From Hsuehochloa calcarea (Eukaryota > Streptophyta > Magnoliopsida > Poales > Poaceae): a stretch of 64,000 nucleotides of DNA. The translations under genes and the position numbers were made by a program. The notes under the pieces were generated by a model. That model saw only the letters and a list, made by a program, of their open reading frames with translations, did not search any database and was not told where the DNA came from. The stretch covers positions 20,345,098 through 20,409,097 of the forward strand of contig CM070602.1 in assembly GCA_036346395.1 (NCBI GenBank). Direction: 5' to 3'. Of this stretch, positions 12,004-24,586 are shown piece by piece (position 1 is the first letter of the stretch; each line of letters begins with the position of its first letter).

Positions 12004-13955
12004 AGGTGGAGGTCAAAGTGAAGAGGACATATGAGTCTAAATTTAGTAGGTGCGGTTGTGAGGCAATGTTTGGTATAAAACGGATTAAGGACAATAAGTT
12101 CAAATTAGAGACATTTGTAGAAGTGCATAACCATAGTTTTGTCTCATCTAGTAAGTAGCACTTGATACGTTCTAATAGACAAGTGAATGAGAAGGCTAAG
12201 AATACACTGTTTGCATGCCATCAGGCTAGCATTGGGACTTCCGGGGCATTTGGATATCTTCATGTAAGTGAAGCTGGATTTCAGAATGTAGGATGCACAA
12301 TGAGGACTTGCAAAATTATCATTTTACTTTGAGAGAGAGTATAAAGTCATCAGATGCTCAAATGTTCCTTGATAATCTAGTTAGAAAGAACGAGAATAAT
12401 GCATCATTTTATTTTGACTATGTTATTGATGACAAGGGTATGTTGGTACATGTGCTTTGGGCGGATGCAACCTGTAGGAAGAATTATGTTCATTTTGGCG
12501 AGATGCTCTCATTCGATATGACATATAATATAAACCAATACGACATGATATTTGCACCGTTCATGGGAGTGAATAACCGTGGGGGATGTGTTCTATTTGG
12601 GGCTAATTTGCTGCTCAATCAAACGATTAAAACTTTCAAATGGTTGTTCTGTACTTTCTTAAGATGTATGGGAGGTGTTGCACCTAGACTTACAATAACT
12701 GGCGAAGATGCGGCCATGAAAAAGGCAATTGAGCATGTCTTCCCAACTAGCACACATAGGTTATGCATGTGGCACATAATGAACAAACTTAAAACTAAGA
12801 TAAGGCCAGATTTGAGGGATAACCAAATGTTTTATAGTCGTGTCAATTATTCATGTGTGTATCCCTCATAAACTCTAGAAGAATTTGAGTCACAGTGGGC
12901 AACTATTATTTCTGAGTTCGGTTTGGAAGATAATGAGTGGATCACTTTGGTCGGTATAGTATTTGGGCATCTTGGATACCAGCCTACTTTATGGACGTAC
13001 CCTTAGCAGGAATTCTTAGAACAACTTCAACGTCTGGAAGCGCCAAGTCTTTTTTAATCATTTTGTTGGTTACAAACATGCTTTGGTTGAGATCTGGATC
13101 TAGTTCGACACTGCAGTGGATGAACAAAGGCAAAAGGAGCTAAGAGAAGACTATGCCACCTTTCACACTAACCCTTAGTTGAAGACACCATAGGCAATAG
13201 AGCTGCATAGCAGTGAAGTGTTCACACATATGGTGTTCGCTAAATTTCAGAATGAGGTTATTGCGGCCAAGGACAACTGTGTTGTTGAGAGCACAGTGCA
13301 AGTATGTGTCCTTAAAGTAACAATGGTCAATGAGGATGGCAAGAAGGAAATAAAAGTCACCTATGACACTAACACCATCATTGCCCACTGTTCTTGTATG
13401 TTGTTTGGCACTCATGGAATTCTTTGCCGTCACATTATACTTGTGTTACGAGATGCATTGCTGAATGAACTTCCAAGTCATTATGTTTTGAAAAGGTGGA
13501 CTACAAATTGCAATAGGAAGGTTGTGTTCAATGAGAATGGCAATGTTCTTGGGGAAAAACCAAAAGATCCCACAGAGGAAGAAATTAAAAAGTTGGCTTC
13601 AGAGATATGCAAGGACTTGGAAGAATTGATACATCGAGCTACACCTTCACTACCGTACATGCAGAATGCGAGAGGGAAACTTAAAAAGTTTATGCATGAC
13701 ATAAACCAAGAAATTACTACTCGACCACAAAGTAGAGTGGAGGAGGTTGAAACATATCTTGGGTGGGGCATCCCTCATGACATCAATATATTGCTGCCAA
13801 CCGACAATCTCACTAGAGGGAAATGCAAGAGGAATCGGTCTGAGAAGAGCAAACAGAAGAAGTTGATGGGAAAGGTAGATCGTATGTGCAGGACTTGCAA
13901 TGAGATAAACACCCATGGTAGCCGCAACTTCCCTTTAAGGAAACAAGCGAAATGA
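12004..13955 (+). pseudogene. FAR1/FHY3-related Mutator-like transposase, broken
   Basis: Three blocks of the FAR1/MULE family are recognisable. First is a FAR1 DNA-binding region at about 12010-12160 (RTYESKFSRCGCEAMFGIKR, VEVHNH). Second is a MULE transposase core at 12293-12870 (ADATCRKNYVHFG, DMTYNINQYDM, GEDAAMKKAIEHVFP, HRLCMWHIM) carrying the D...D...E catalytic scaffold. Third is a SWIM zinc finger at about 13370-13470 (CSCMLFGTHGILCRHI). Stops occur at about 12155, 12869 and 13007, and frameshifts near 12285, 12930 and 13210 divide it into at least four frames. The last block, 13218-13955, is open for 245 codons. It could be a mobile MULE relic or a domesticated FAR1-like gene that died; the repeat-rich surroundings favour a MULE. 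Confidence 0.85.
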
Positions 13956-14228
13956 TAATGTAATGTAGCATTTTAATTTCTTTCACTTCACTTGTGATTC
14001 CTCTTATTACATACTAACTCAAATTATGTCCAGAATTTCAATGGGTAGGCAAACTAGGTGACTGCAGTGCTATATTCTGCTTGCAGTAATGAAGTCAAGT
14101 GATCTGTAATGATCTGCAAACCAGGTGACTGCAATGCAGTAATGAAGTGATCTGCAATGCAATCTGAATTCTGCTGTAATATTGGAGTTTTGCAATGTGA
14201 ATCTAATGTAATCTGCACTGCAATAGTG
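13956..14228 (+). other. noncoding tail of the FAR1/MULE locus, left of Copia insertion
   Basis: AT-rich sequence with recurring CTGCAATG / GTAATGAAG / TCTGAATTCTG words. The same words resume at 16966 on the other side of the Copia element, showing that the two stretches were once continuous. Confidence 0.5.
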
Positions 14229-14945
14229 TGTAAGATCGAGGAGGCCAACTAGAGGGTGGTGAATAGGCGGTTTTAAAAATCTTTCGGCTAAAACTAATTT
14301 CTAATGAGAAAGAGTAAGTCAAATCGGTTTTGCACAATTAAGACGTAAAACAACTAGTCTCATTAAGTACACCAACAATATAAGACTATGTCAATGATAG
14401 AAAATATACAAAAACATAAAAGTAATTTAATTCTAAGAATATAAATTGCACAAGATAAATCACTAGAGAGCGAACCACAAAGACACAAGGGCTTTTTACC
14501 GCGGTGTTCGGAGGCTTGCCGGTCTCCCCTAATCCACAATGAGGTAAGCCCAAACTAATTGGACGGGCTCCACAAATTAAGCCAAACACCTCAATTCCAC
14601 TAGTGGTAGCTCTTTCCCACTCCGGTAGGTGAGCTCCAACCTTCACAACACGTCGGACCTCTTCACAATCTTCTTTAAAGAGATCACCGGACACGACGCC
14701 TCCAACGCCGTCTAGGAGTCGGCAAACACCAAGAGTAATAAGTCAAGACCCTTGCTTGACTCTCACCACGTGCAACAAGTGCACAAGCTCAAGTGGATAC
14801 GAAATCTAACTCTAGATGCAACACATGTAACTAGAGACCTCTCTCCTTGCTCACAAGGTGCAACACATGCACAATTAAGAGGAGAAGCTCATACTAGCTC
14901 AATAAAATGAAGTATCAAAGGTTGTTTCACAACTGACCAAAGGGG

Positions 14946-14953
14946 TATTTATA
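14946..14953 (-). promoter_or_regulatory. TATA box of the second Copia LTR family
   Basis: On the minus strand, GGGCTATAAATACCCC gives a canonical TATAAATA. It would drive transcription of the element toward lower coordinates. Confidence 0.5.
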
Positions 14954-15179
14954 GCCCTCACCACAAAACTAGATGTTGGAACAAACATCTTGAACAAATC
15001 AGGATTTCCAGTAGTGCCGCCGTTCAGGACCGGTACTACCGCAGTCGAGATTCAACGATCGACTATTGTGTATTTAATGCTCTAAACTAGCCGTTACACA
15101 TAAAGTTGTGATACTACCACCAACTAAAAATCGATACTACCGCATCGCGGTCGTACCACTCGGCTAGAACGAAGCTACC

Positions 15180-15660
15180 GTTTTTCATAGCTCAAGAATT
15201 CTCATAAACATCTTCTCTGGAAAACTCAGTCCGCCATGTAAATATCGGTACTACCGCACTCCGGTAGTACCGCTCAAGAGAATGAGGTCATACCGATTCA
15301 AGGGAGATCAAAACTCTCAAAAACACGCTCTCTGTAATATATGTACCACCATATAAATATCGATACTACCTACTTGCGGTAGTACCGCAACTCAAGTGCG
15401 GCCATTCCGATTTTCAGAGAGTATCAAACCACTTGAAAACACACTCTCTGTATTTTACGTATCGTCATACATTTTTTGGTACTACCGACCTGCGTTAGTA
15501 CCGCGGTTCAAATGCGGTCGTTCTGATTATCAGAGAGATTCAAAATATCTGAAAAACATACTCTCTGAAAAATACATACCGCCAAACAAATATGGGTATT
15601 ACCGACTTGCGGTAGTACCGCTTATCAACAGCGGTCATACCGTTTTTCAAAGCAGTTTTT
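15180..15660. repeat. 116-117 bp tandem repeats inside the Copia LTR
   Basis: About four copies of a unit marked by CTCTCTG occur at roughly 15212, 15328, 15444 and 15561 (steps 116, 116, 117). Each unit holds a GGTACTACCG...CGGTAGTACCG inverted pair, a GCGGTCATTCCG-like word and TTTCAGAGAG. The units have diverged, so this is an old expansion. Confidence 0.7.
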
Positions 15661-16965
15661 CAGAGCTCAAATCAAATCAAAGCAATGCATGAACCCTAAC
15701 AAATTACAAAACACATTTGTAAACTTAGATCATGCAACAAGGAGTAGGTATATGGACTTCAACCATTTGCAAAACACATTTGCAAAGTTAGTCACATGCT
15801 ACAAGGATTAAACATATAAACCTCGACTATTTGTAAAACACATTTGCAAATACTAGCATCATGCCATGGTGAGCTAGAGCAAGCGAGATTGAACTATCAA
15901 CACATGATGAGACTCAAGCTACTAGGCAAGATCCCTCTTAATAGTATGACAATCTATACTAGTATTTCGGTCTCCCAACCAAACACCGAGACAGGTAAAA
16001 GACTAAGAACACATTCCTAGCCCTATCTATTCATACATTTGCCTTGCACATTCTTTTGAAGCTTGATGACGCACATCTTCACTTCAAGTCCTGGTTCTTG
16101 ACATGAATATCATCAACGCATGATGATCTTCTTCACTTCAGGATCTTCTCTTAATGTCCATCAACACATGATAACATCCTTCATCCCGAATCTTGACTTG
16201 AATATCATCAACACATAATGATCTTCTTCACATGCCCTCCATCAATACATGATGTGTCTTCTCTTGACTTGATGTTCAACCCATGATCATCTTCTCTTCG
16301 AGATCTTAATATGTATCAACACATGATGCATCCTTTACTTGACTTGATGACAATCAACTCATGATGTCATCCCAAGTCATCGTCATCATGGAACTCAACC
16401 TATTTCACCAACTCATAGAAAATATTAATTTCACAATGTGATTGTCATTAATTACCACAACATACCATTAACTCATAATGGTGGGTCAAGATACTTCAAT
16501 CTTTCCCTCTTTGGTAATTGATGACAACCATCACAATACCAAATAATTAAATATAAGGACATATGAGTATATATGAACTACACAAGTTTTATATACTCAA
16601 TGGTATATTTCAAAGTAGAGATCCCAAGTATATATAGACAAAGAAATATGGATCAATACTAATGAAACCACAAAACATAGAGTGAACTCCCCCTAAATGT
16701 GTGCATACATAAATGTGTAAAAAAACATATGTACATATTCAAGTTAGACTTTTGGTGTAGTTCAACCTATATTTTGGATTTGAGGAATGCAACAAGATAT
16801 AAGAATTTGATGTCAAATGCATACCTCTTTGATTTTCACCTTTTCATCCAAATAAGACTATACAATAGGTATATCAATAAAAGTGTTAGTCTCACATATG
16901 AATTTGTCATTAATCAACAAAATACTCCATTAACTCATAATAGCGGGTCTAGATTCTTCATAATG

Positions 16966-18240
16966 TAATATGTTATAATATGCAATGCAGTAATGAATCT
17001 GCTGTCATCTCTGAATTCTGTATTGAAATGCAATATGAATTCTGTCTGAATTAAGTACTGAAGTGTGGTCTGAATTGTTGTCTGAAATGCTATGTAAATT
17101 TGGCGTAAATGTTGTCTGAAATGCAACAAATATTTTGTCTGACTGCTGTCCAAAATGTTGTACAAATGCTATCTAAAATGAGGTTACAACTCCACTGAAA
17201 TTCTGGACATAATCCACAAACATCCACAATTCGGCCTCCATATTGTTTCTACAAGAATTCATAATCCACAATGTATCCAGAATCCATACATCAATTTGTG
17301 AGTCCATAATCCACAATGCAGAATCCAGATTCTAGATTTGTGAACAACATTTTTAGAATCCAGAATGCAGCTTTCGTATTTCAGAATGCCAACTTTCAGA
17401 GTCCAGAATCCGGAATCCACAATGCACAATGCACAATGCACAATGCACAATCCACATTTTAAGATTTTCAGAGTCCAGAATCGACAATGCAGAATCCAGA
17501 TATCATATTTCAAATTTCAACTCTTCTCTGGTTGCTTTCTACCACCTTTTCAGACATCATTTCATATTTCAGCTTTGAGATTTCAGAATTCATATTTCAG
17601 ATTCTGACAATTGAGACAACTTTCAGGCATAATTGAGACAACTTTCGAGTACAATTGAGACAACATTTCAATACATAATTGAGACAACATTTCATATTAC
17701 AGCAACACAGATTGCCAATATCCCCATGTCAGTTGCCAAACATTTTAGATTACATTACATAAGAATACTACATAACAAAATTACAAACTCAGTTGCCAAT
17801 CTTCCCAATGCAAATTCCTACCAGCAAGAATAATAATGCAACAACAATCATTTTTAACTTTTCATCTGCAGCAATAGATTTCTTGATTGACTTGTTGATC
17901 TGATCCAATGAGGTTTTCATCATAGCTAAAATGTTCCAATACATGGTGGTCGGTTTGGAAAACTATTTCCTTTCCATTGCTCAACTTCACAGGAGAATCA
18001 TCTCTTCTCTTCTATTCCACCAGATGCGTCCCACTCAAATTGCTCATGTCTTGGTCTTTCCACATGAAAGTGTCACACCCCCTGGAATACATCTAGACCA
18101 AAACAAAGCTCCCAATTTCATCATGAAAATGCATAAAATGCAACCGCCAGGCAATACAAAAACCAAATTTCAACATCAAAATCAAGATATAAGAGAGTTT
18201 CTTACACCGTTGTTTCTAGGGCATTTGTAGTACTCTTTTC
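16966..18240 (+). other. repeat-rich noncoding sequence, probable right part of the MULE locus
   Basis: It contains degenerate short repeats: GTCTGAA...AATG words (16980-17180), AGAATCCA words (17260-17500), CACAATG x4 and a partial copy (17418-17452), and AATTGAGACAAC x4 (17600-17690). Several short ORFs lie across it (for example 17259-17513), but none has recognisable domains. It resumes the word composition seen left of the Copia insertion. I found no terminal inverted repeat or 9-bp duplication for the MULE. Confidence 0.4.
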
Positions 18241-19298
18241 CTCAATTCTTCGAGCTCCCGGACACAACCCAGATCATCTTCGTGTGGCACTTTGGGCTTG
18301 GCACAAGAGGTAGCCCACCGCTAGGTGCTGTCGTTGACCACTTGGATTGCGCCTCCGCGCAAGCGTTCTTCTTCTCCAAGGTGTGGAAACACGCGGGGAG
18401 TGACGCTCAAGGGTGGAGACGCACAGGATTACTGGTTTGTCCAGGCGTACCACATGCCTTAACCTTAGACTCGATTTGGGGGAGGGGAGCCCTGGTGGGA
18501 GCGAGGCGGAGGCGCACGGAGCACAAGGAGGAGATGGAGAGGCGCTCAAGGGCTAGAAGAGCGGCGCAGCCATGATCGCCTCAAGCAATTTGGGACGAGG
18601 GCGAGAGGGAATTGGGGATCGAGAGTGTCAGGGGCGGACGGATTGGGAATCAGGGAATGGAAAGCAGCACGCTCGTTCATTCAGGGTTGGGGATGCAAAA
18701 TTGGCAGAAGTGCGCGCTTGCTCGCCCTGCCCCCACTGACTTCGCGATGGAGCATCCATATGTTCACAGAAGAACTAATGTCCACTGCCGCCTACAATAA
18801 GAGGGCCTGCAGCAAATTTATCTCACATGGGCTCTGGTACATAGCTGGCCCCCAAATTAGTTCTTTTATTGGGCTGTGACCGTAATTAGTTGTTTTACAC
18901 CTACCCGCTCGGATGTTATATAAATTTCATAATTATCCGTGCCGTGTTACCTTAATCCGCTCCCTTAAGTTATCGTTATTTAATCCCCCATTCCCTTAAA
19001 TTTTCTTCCTTTTCACTTGCCTTGCACTCGTCGAACTCGAATTATTTATCGCTGATTGACAGAACGGCGAATAACTTCGTCCAAGTCCGATTCCACGTGC
19101 CCCCCCTAATCATTTACCCCTTGCTCGATCGGGCGAAGCTTTTCGCGCAGATTTCGCCGGCTTCGGCCTCCGGGTGAGGCGCGCGTTCGCGGTTCTTGCA
19201 CCGAATTTGGCCAAGATTCGCTGTTCTCGCGCGGGGGCGGGGGACGCTTTTGCTCTGCTTCGGCGTGCTCGCGGATTCTTGTGCTGCGGTTTCAGGGG
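18241..19298 (+). other. upstream region and probable 5' UTR of the lipase gene
   Basis: 18241-18880 is GC-rich with unconvincing overlapping ORFs on both strands (18282-18575 plus, 18274-18549 minus). It could be a remnant of the neighbouring transposon. 18890-19298 is AT-rich, then CT/GC-rich, like a plant core promoter leading to a GC-rich first exon. Confidence 0.4.
18917..18924 (+). promoter_or_regulatory. candidate TATA box of the lipase gene
   Basis: TATATAAA in an AT-rich setting lies 375 bp before the start codon. It would give a 5' UTR of about 340 bp, which is long but possible. No closer good TATA motif was seen, so a TATA-less start nearer the ATG is the alternative. Confidence 0.35.
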
Positions 19299-22200
19299 AT
19301 GGAGCGGCGGGGGTGGCTGCTGGCCGCGATTTTGATGTGCCTGCTGGTGCTTTGCTCCGGGAGAGGTAGGTTCTTGCCCTCTTTTGGTTGGTTGTTGGCT
19401 TGTTGACCCTGCCGTGAGATTGAGAATGTCATCTTGGAATAGTTTCTGCCTGCGGTTGGAGTCCTGTGTGGTGCGAACTAACTCTCCTTGCCTGTTAATT
19501 TCGCCAAATTTGCTTGGGGAATGTGGGTGTTATGTTCAGGAATCGATTATCGCTAGGGGATCAATGCTCACTTGTAATTGGATATTATGACCGTTTGATG
19601 TTGCTGTTTCATGCCGTTATGGCATAACACTTCGATTCTGAAGATGCTTGTGCATACATTGTCATATCTCATAATACTCTGCAAGGATTTGTAGTTTAGT
19701 TACTCTATTTTTATACCCATTTATGTTTGAAGTTTGATGTATTGAACGCATTCCGGTGCTCTGATGTTGGTTCTGCTTTCTTGATTTAGAACTCAAGACC
19801 AAACACACACCCATATATAACTCGACTCTTGCCAAGACTCTTGCGGAATATACTTCAGCAGTAAGTTCATTTGCCTTCTTATCTTTATCATCCTCCGCTT
19901 TGGATTTTCTTACCAGTGGATACCTGGGATTTCTAGTGTAATATGGAGTAATTGTTAATTTGTTATGGACTTGAACTTGGTGCTGTTGTACAGGTCTATT
20001 CTGCTGATCTGACACAATTATTTACATGGACCTGTGAAAGATGTGGTGACTTAACAGAGGTATTCTTCGTCATCACTTATGCATTTTTTATTAAAGCTGA
20101 GATGGTTTCGTTAAAGTTTAGTCAACTTCATCTGTAGCTTGGTGTGGATGATTGATTAAGTTTATTTGGTGACTCAGGGGTTTGAGGTGATAGAACTGAT
20201 TGTTGATGTGAAAAATTGCTTACAGGTTGTTTCTTCTATCCTTAATCTTTTTTTTAACCTTTAATAGACTCTTCTTTTACACTGATGTTGGTAATTTCAA
20301 TGAACCAGGCATATGTTGGTTTTGCTAGTGATATGAATGCTGTTGTAGTTGTGTTCAGAGGCACTCAAGAGAACAGGTAGTTCTTGTATATCTCTTCTTG
20401 TGAGTGATTACTTTTAAAAGCTGCTCTTGAAGTTTTTATTCTATAGAAAATTTTGTTATTTGATGTCTGCAAAATTAGATAGGTGCTAAGATGTGAGATT
20501 TTTCAAATTGATACATGAAATCCTCTCAGCATTCTCAGCATTCAGAATTTGACATAGTTTTTTTTTGTTATTTTTATGTAAATAATGTTGTTCCTCCATC
20601 TTCCCAGCATTCAGAATTGGATAGAGGACTTGTTTTGGAAACAACTTGATCTCGACTACCCAGGCATGCCTGAAGCAAAGGTGAGCATGGTTAAAGTATT
20701 TATGATGTAAATGCCAATTTCTTGCAAACACTATTAATTTTGGTGTTCTATCTTCTTGTAGGTGCATAGTGGATTTTATTCTGCATACCATAACACAACA
20801 TTGCGCGATGGAGTTATCTATGGCATTCAAAAGACCAGGGAAGTGTATGGCAATATTCCCATCATGGTCACGGGGCATTCCATGGGAGGAGCAATGGCTT
20901 CTTTTTGTGCCATTGATCTTGTTGTGAGTACTAAATTAGTAAATTTTGTCTCAAGAAGATGTGCTTTGAGTTTTTTTTAAGTTCTTCTGTTTAGAAGATA
21001 TTGTCCATGAATTTATTCGTTTTGTATTATGAGCTGCATTGCATGTAGCAGGATGCATTTTTGGGGTTTGCCATCCTCTTCTGGTCTTCGTTTTTACTGA
21101 TACTTTAACGTGTATAAAATGCATTTCATCAAATTTCTAACATCAGTGAAATCAATGATAGACAGTTAACTTCGCAATTCTTAGATTAAACTATCTTTAC
21201 ATTTTACAGACTGAATATTGCTGATATTTATTGGGAATCCCAGCAAATATCAGCTAAGATTAAGAACCTTAGTGATAATATAATTTTTGTGCTAAACTTT
21301 CGGGGTGCCAAAACTATTAGACAGATGTAACTATTTGTGTTCTCATATGGACAATTAAGTAGAGTAACAACTTATGTAGATGTGATGTGAACAGTTGCTT
21401 CAAGCATATGAAGTATTAGCTTCTTTGTTTGGCTATCTTAGGATTAAAACTTTTTTTTTCTTTCCTGAATCATTTCAATTTTTAGCCCTATGAGATACTA
21501 CTGTTTACTGCATGCGCTTCTGGTTTAGCTGCCATGGTAACACATATTTCTATGTTCTTGTAGGTCAACTACGGGTTAAAGGATGTGACACTAATGACAT
21601 TTGGACAACCTCGGATTGGCAACACTGTGTTTGCTTCCCATTTAAACATATATTTACCAAATGCAATTCGAGTAACTAATGCGCACGATATTGTGCCTCA
21701 TTTACCCCCGTACTACCACTACTTCCCACAAAAAACCTACCATCATTTCCCACGAGAGGTATGGTTTTGTTTGTTTCATCTCCATCTTTGCTAACTAAAG
21801 TCTAAAGTTCTAGTATTATTTATACTCAAGGTTCAAGAAATCGGACCTAGGCGCTGCCTAGGCGATCGGCGGTGCCCTGCCGCCGTGACTTCGACGAAGT
21901 CGGCGAGTTGGCCGCCTAGGACCGGCTAGACAGTCAAAACCGATCCAAGGCGGCTTGGGCAGCCCTCGGCGAGGCGGCGACGAGGCTGGGGCTAGGGCGG
22001 TTGGGGTTGGGGCGGCGGCGTCGCCTTGCGGATGTTTTGGCTGAGCTTGTTGACCCCATGGTAAGGGTTGTGGGTGGCACTGTTGTTGCTGCGATCCATT
22101 GTGGTGGATGGAGATGAAGTCGGGGCGGAGCAGGAGTGGATTCGGCGGTCAATTTTGGGGGCGCGACGGGTTGATTGGGTTGGCGCGGGCGGAGGGGGTG

Positions 22201-24205
22201 GGGGAGCAGAGTGAGGGGAGGGAACAACGCAAGGGAAGGGAAGACGATTGTGGAGTGTTCGTGGGCGTGAGATCCCATCTTTTTTTATTCGATAGGTTTC
22301 GACTCTTCAGACGCTCCATCCAGCCTTCGGCTTTAATCCAACGCACGCGATGCACACCACACTAATTCACCCTAACCACCAAGCAGAGGCTAGCTCTTGT
22401 CCTTATCCAACCACACCCATGCCATCCACTCGTCTCTCTCTCTCCGGTCACCACACATGTTGTTGGCCTCCGACGAGTGAGCAACTTACCTTGGTACTCC
22501 ATCCCACGCGGCGGTGGGGCCACATGTTGTTGGCCTCTTGAGCGATCCGGCTCGCCGTCGACGAGTGAGCAACTTACCAGAGCCTAGTCGGCCGCCTAGG
22601 CGGCCTAGGCACTAGGCGTCGGGCCACCACCCAATTAGGGTACTCCATCCCACAGAGGTGCATATAAATAGATTGGAGGAGGGTAGCCCAAGGGCCACTG
22701 AGTCCCAAGAGGCCACTGGTGGGGCCATTGAGGCTTCACGTGCTCTTGGTGGATAAGTGGGTGGTGGAGCTCCGCATGCATGCGGGGTGACAAGGCCTCT
22801 TAGCTCTAAGGAGGGGCACGACAAAGCTTGCCGAGTTCCATGCGGCGACAAGATGAGTTTCTCGAGGATCATGTGAGGCCCCCAATTCGCGATAAGCGAT
22901 GGGATCAAGAAGCAGACGGGCCAAGCATCACCGGTACTTTTGCACAAGTGTCAATCGAGTGGAGCAAGGCTTGCGCTTGTTCACGGTGGTATGGCCGAGA
23001 AAGTGATGCAGGGTCCAAGATCCTTCATGGAGAACTCCTTTTTAATGCAAAGAATGACACGGTGAAGGAGTCACGAGACGATGCCGTAAGGACTCGCCTC
23101 CCCGCCAGATCCGAAGGAGGGGCTCGAGTCTGCAGACATGATCGGGAGAGCAGGATCGCCAACCCGATCTCGTCTCGAAAGTGTTCCGACGAGGCACCGG
23201 CCAAGGTTTCATCATAATCAACACCGGGCGGGCTGCCGAGCCTTGCCAGCCTCCTCATCCTACGCTGGCCTTGGCGGGGCGGGGACGAGGGGAGTTGGCG
23301 ACCGTGGAATGGAAACAAAGACGAGAAGCCGGAGGATCGCTCTTGACATTGTCTCTACACGTGAATGATGTAGCCTGAGTCGGCCGAAGACCGAGGTTGT
23401 GGGCGACGCCGGAGGGCGGGAAGCGGGAGGAGCCCGCCTAGGCACTGGCTCTTCATCTTGCGGCGAGAGTCGCCGATGAGAGGGCACCTTGGCGTAGAGC
23501 GCGAACTCGGCGTCGAGGAGCATGGCGCGGACTCGCGATTGTTGAGGAACCGCTGCTCGATTCCGAGCCATGCCGCCCGGCGCGAGGCCGTCGTGCTCGT
23601 GGATGCGTCGGCGGAGATGGTGGGCCAGGACACCCATGCGCGACCACGCCGGATCGTAGGGCGGAGTCGTTCTCGAGGACGTGATCCTTCAAGGCGGCGC
23701 CGGGATGAGGAGGGTCTAGCGCTATTACACTTGAACCTTGTTTATACTTGATGTTGTGTTTTTTGAGAGATGTGATGAAAATCAGCTATCGTTTAGCTGT
23801 CTCACATCAATTTTTTGGCGCATATTACATATATGAATCTCTTTCAGGTATGGGTCCATAATGTTGGACTCGGAAGCCTAGTATATCCAATAGAGCAAAT
23901 TTGTGATGATTCTGGCGAAGACCCAACTTGCAGCAGGTCTATCTCGCTCAGGCATATGAATTTGTCTTGCTTAAATTCTATCAGTCTATGTTCCTCCTGA
24001 CATTATTCTACCCAGGTCTGTGAGTGGAAACAGTGTACACGACCATATACACTATCTTGGCATCAGCATGCATGCCGAGTCATGGGGATCTTGCAGAATC
24101 GTCCGGGACGACAACACGCTGCAGTATAAGATGGACCCTGCTGGCAATATCGTCTTGTCGAAGCAGCCTGGTTTATCAGTTGATCAGCAACACAGCGCAC
24201 AGTAA
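19299..24205 (+). CDS. class-3 lipase (alpha/beta hydrolase), secreted or endomembrane
   Basis: Ten exons join in frame with GT-AG introns: 19299-19365, 19790-19860, 19994-20059, 20178-20225, 20309-20376, 20608-20680, 20762-20923, 21564-21758, 23848-23936, 24016-24205. The total is 1029 nt, 342 residues. Residues 1-21 form a hydrophobic signal peptide (LLAAILMCLLVLCSG). Class-3 lipase marks are FRGTQENSIQNWIEDL, the nucleophile elbow GHSMGG with Ser171, GQPRIGN, VTNAHDIVPHLPP with Asp227, and DHIHYLGI with probable catalytic His290. The family hydrolyses ester bonds of acylglycerols or galactolipids; the substrate here is not predictable. Cys-rich pairs (TCERC, ICDDSGEDPTC) fit a secreted fold. 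The ATG was chosen because it opens the signal peptide and the next exon continues as ELKTKHTPIYN, as in plant homologues. Intron 8 (2089 bp) is inflated by a 1.9-kb transposon; without it about 170 bp would remain. No disabling change was seen. Confidence 0.93.
21827..23740. mobile_element. non-autonomous hAT-like element in lipase intron 8
   Basis: The termini CAAGGTTCAAG and CTTGAACCTTG form a perfect 11-bp inverted repeat flanked by the 8-bp duplication TTTATACT (21819-21826 and 23741-23748), a hAT-type signature. The 1914-bp body has no transposase. It is GC-rich with several long overlapping ORFs (for example minus 23260-23637) and CCTAGGCGG-rich subterminal sequence near 21845-21920 and 22590-22615. 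The interior may contain captured host sequence, but I could not assign a source gene. It lies wholly within the intron and leaves both splice sites intact. Confidence 0.85.
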
Positions 24206-24586
24206 ACAAACGTAAAATGGCATGAATTTTCTTTAGTATACCCTCTTTGTGATGATGCATGTGATGAAATCAAAGGGGTGTGGGAAGAACGACTTTGTGG
24301 ATAGTTCTTTTCGGCCATATACAATATATTTGTTAGCAAAATAGCAATCGAAGGACGATCTCATGTATATATACACGTCTTCCTGGCTGGATGAAATTAT
24401 CCTAGCTGAGAGCGTTTTTCAGAACCTTGCAAAAAAAAACATGTTATTAACATGTTCATATTCCTGTATATATCTTAGTTTATTTAAGCATGGCGCCTGC
24501 TTCTCCTTATGATACATTATAATACATGTTTAAAATGTTCAAGGTTTATAGGCAATGGTCTTCGATACTCCATTCTAAAATATTTT
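24206..24586 (+). other. 3' UTR and downstream sequence of the lipase gene
   Basis: AT-rich sequence after the TAA stop. I saw no classical AATAAA; plant polyadenylation signals are degenerate, so the exact end cannot be set. Confidence 0.4.

Larger units (their letters stand above)
14229..16960 (-). mobile_element. SIRE-like Copia element (second family), internally deleted
   Basis: On the minus strand a 5' LTR remnant begins at 16960 (TGAAGAATCTAGACCC). Next come the tail of the internal region with a polypurine tract (AAAGAGGGAAAGAT, plus 16499-16512) and a complete 3' LTR from 16498 (TGAAGTATCTTGACCC) to 14229 (GATCTTACA), 2270 bp. Both LTR starts share the CCATTAACTCATAATGG neighbourhood. 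The flanks TAGTG (14224-14228) and TAATG (16961-16965) are a 5-bp target duplication with one change. All gag-pol is deleted. The LTR differs from that at 3206/8312 but has the same architecture. Confidence 0.75.
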
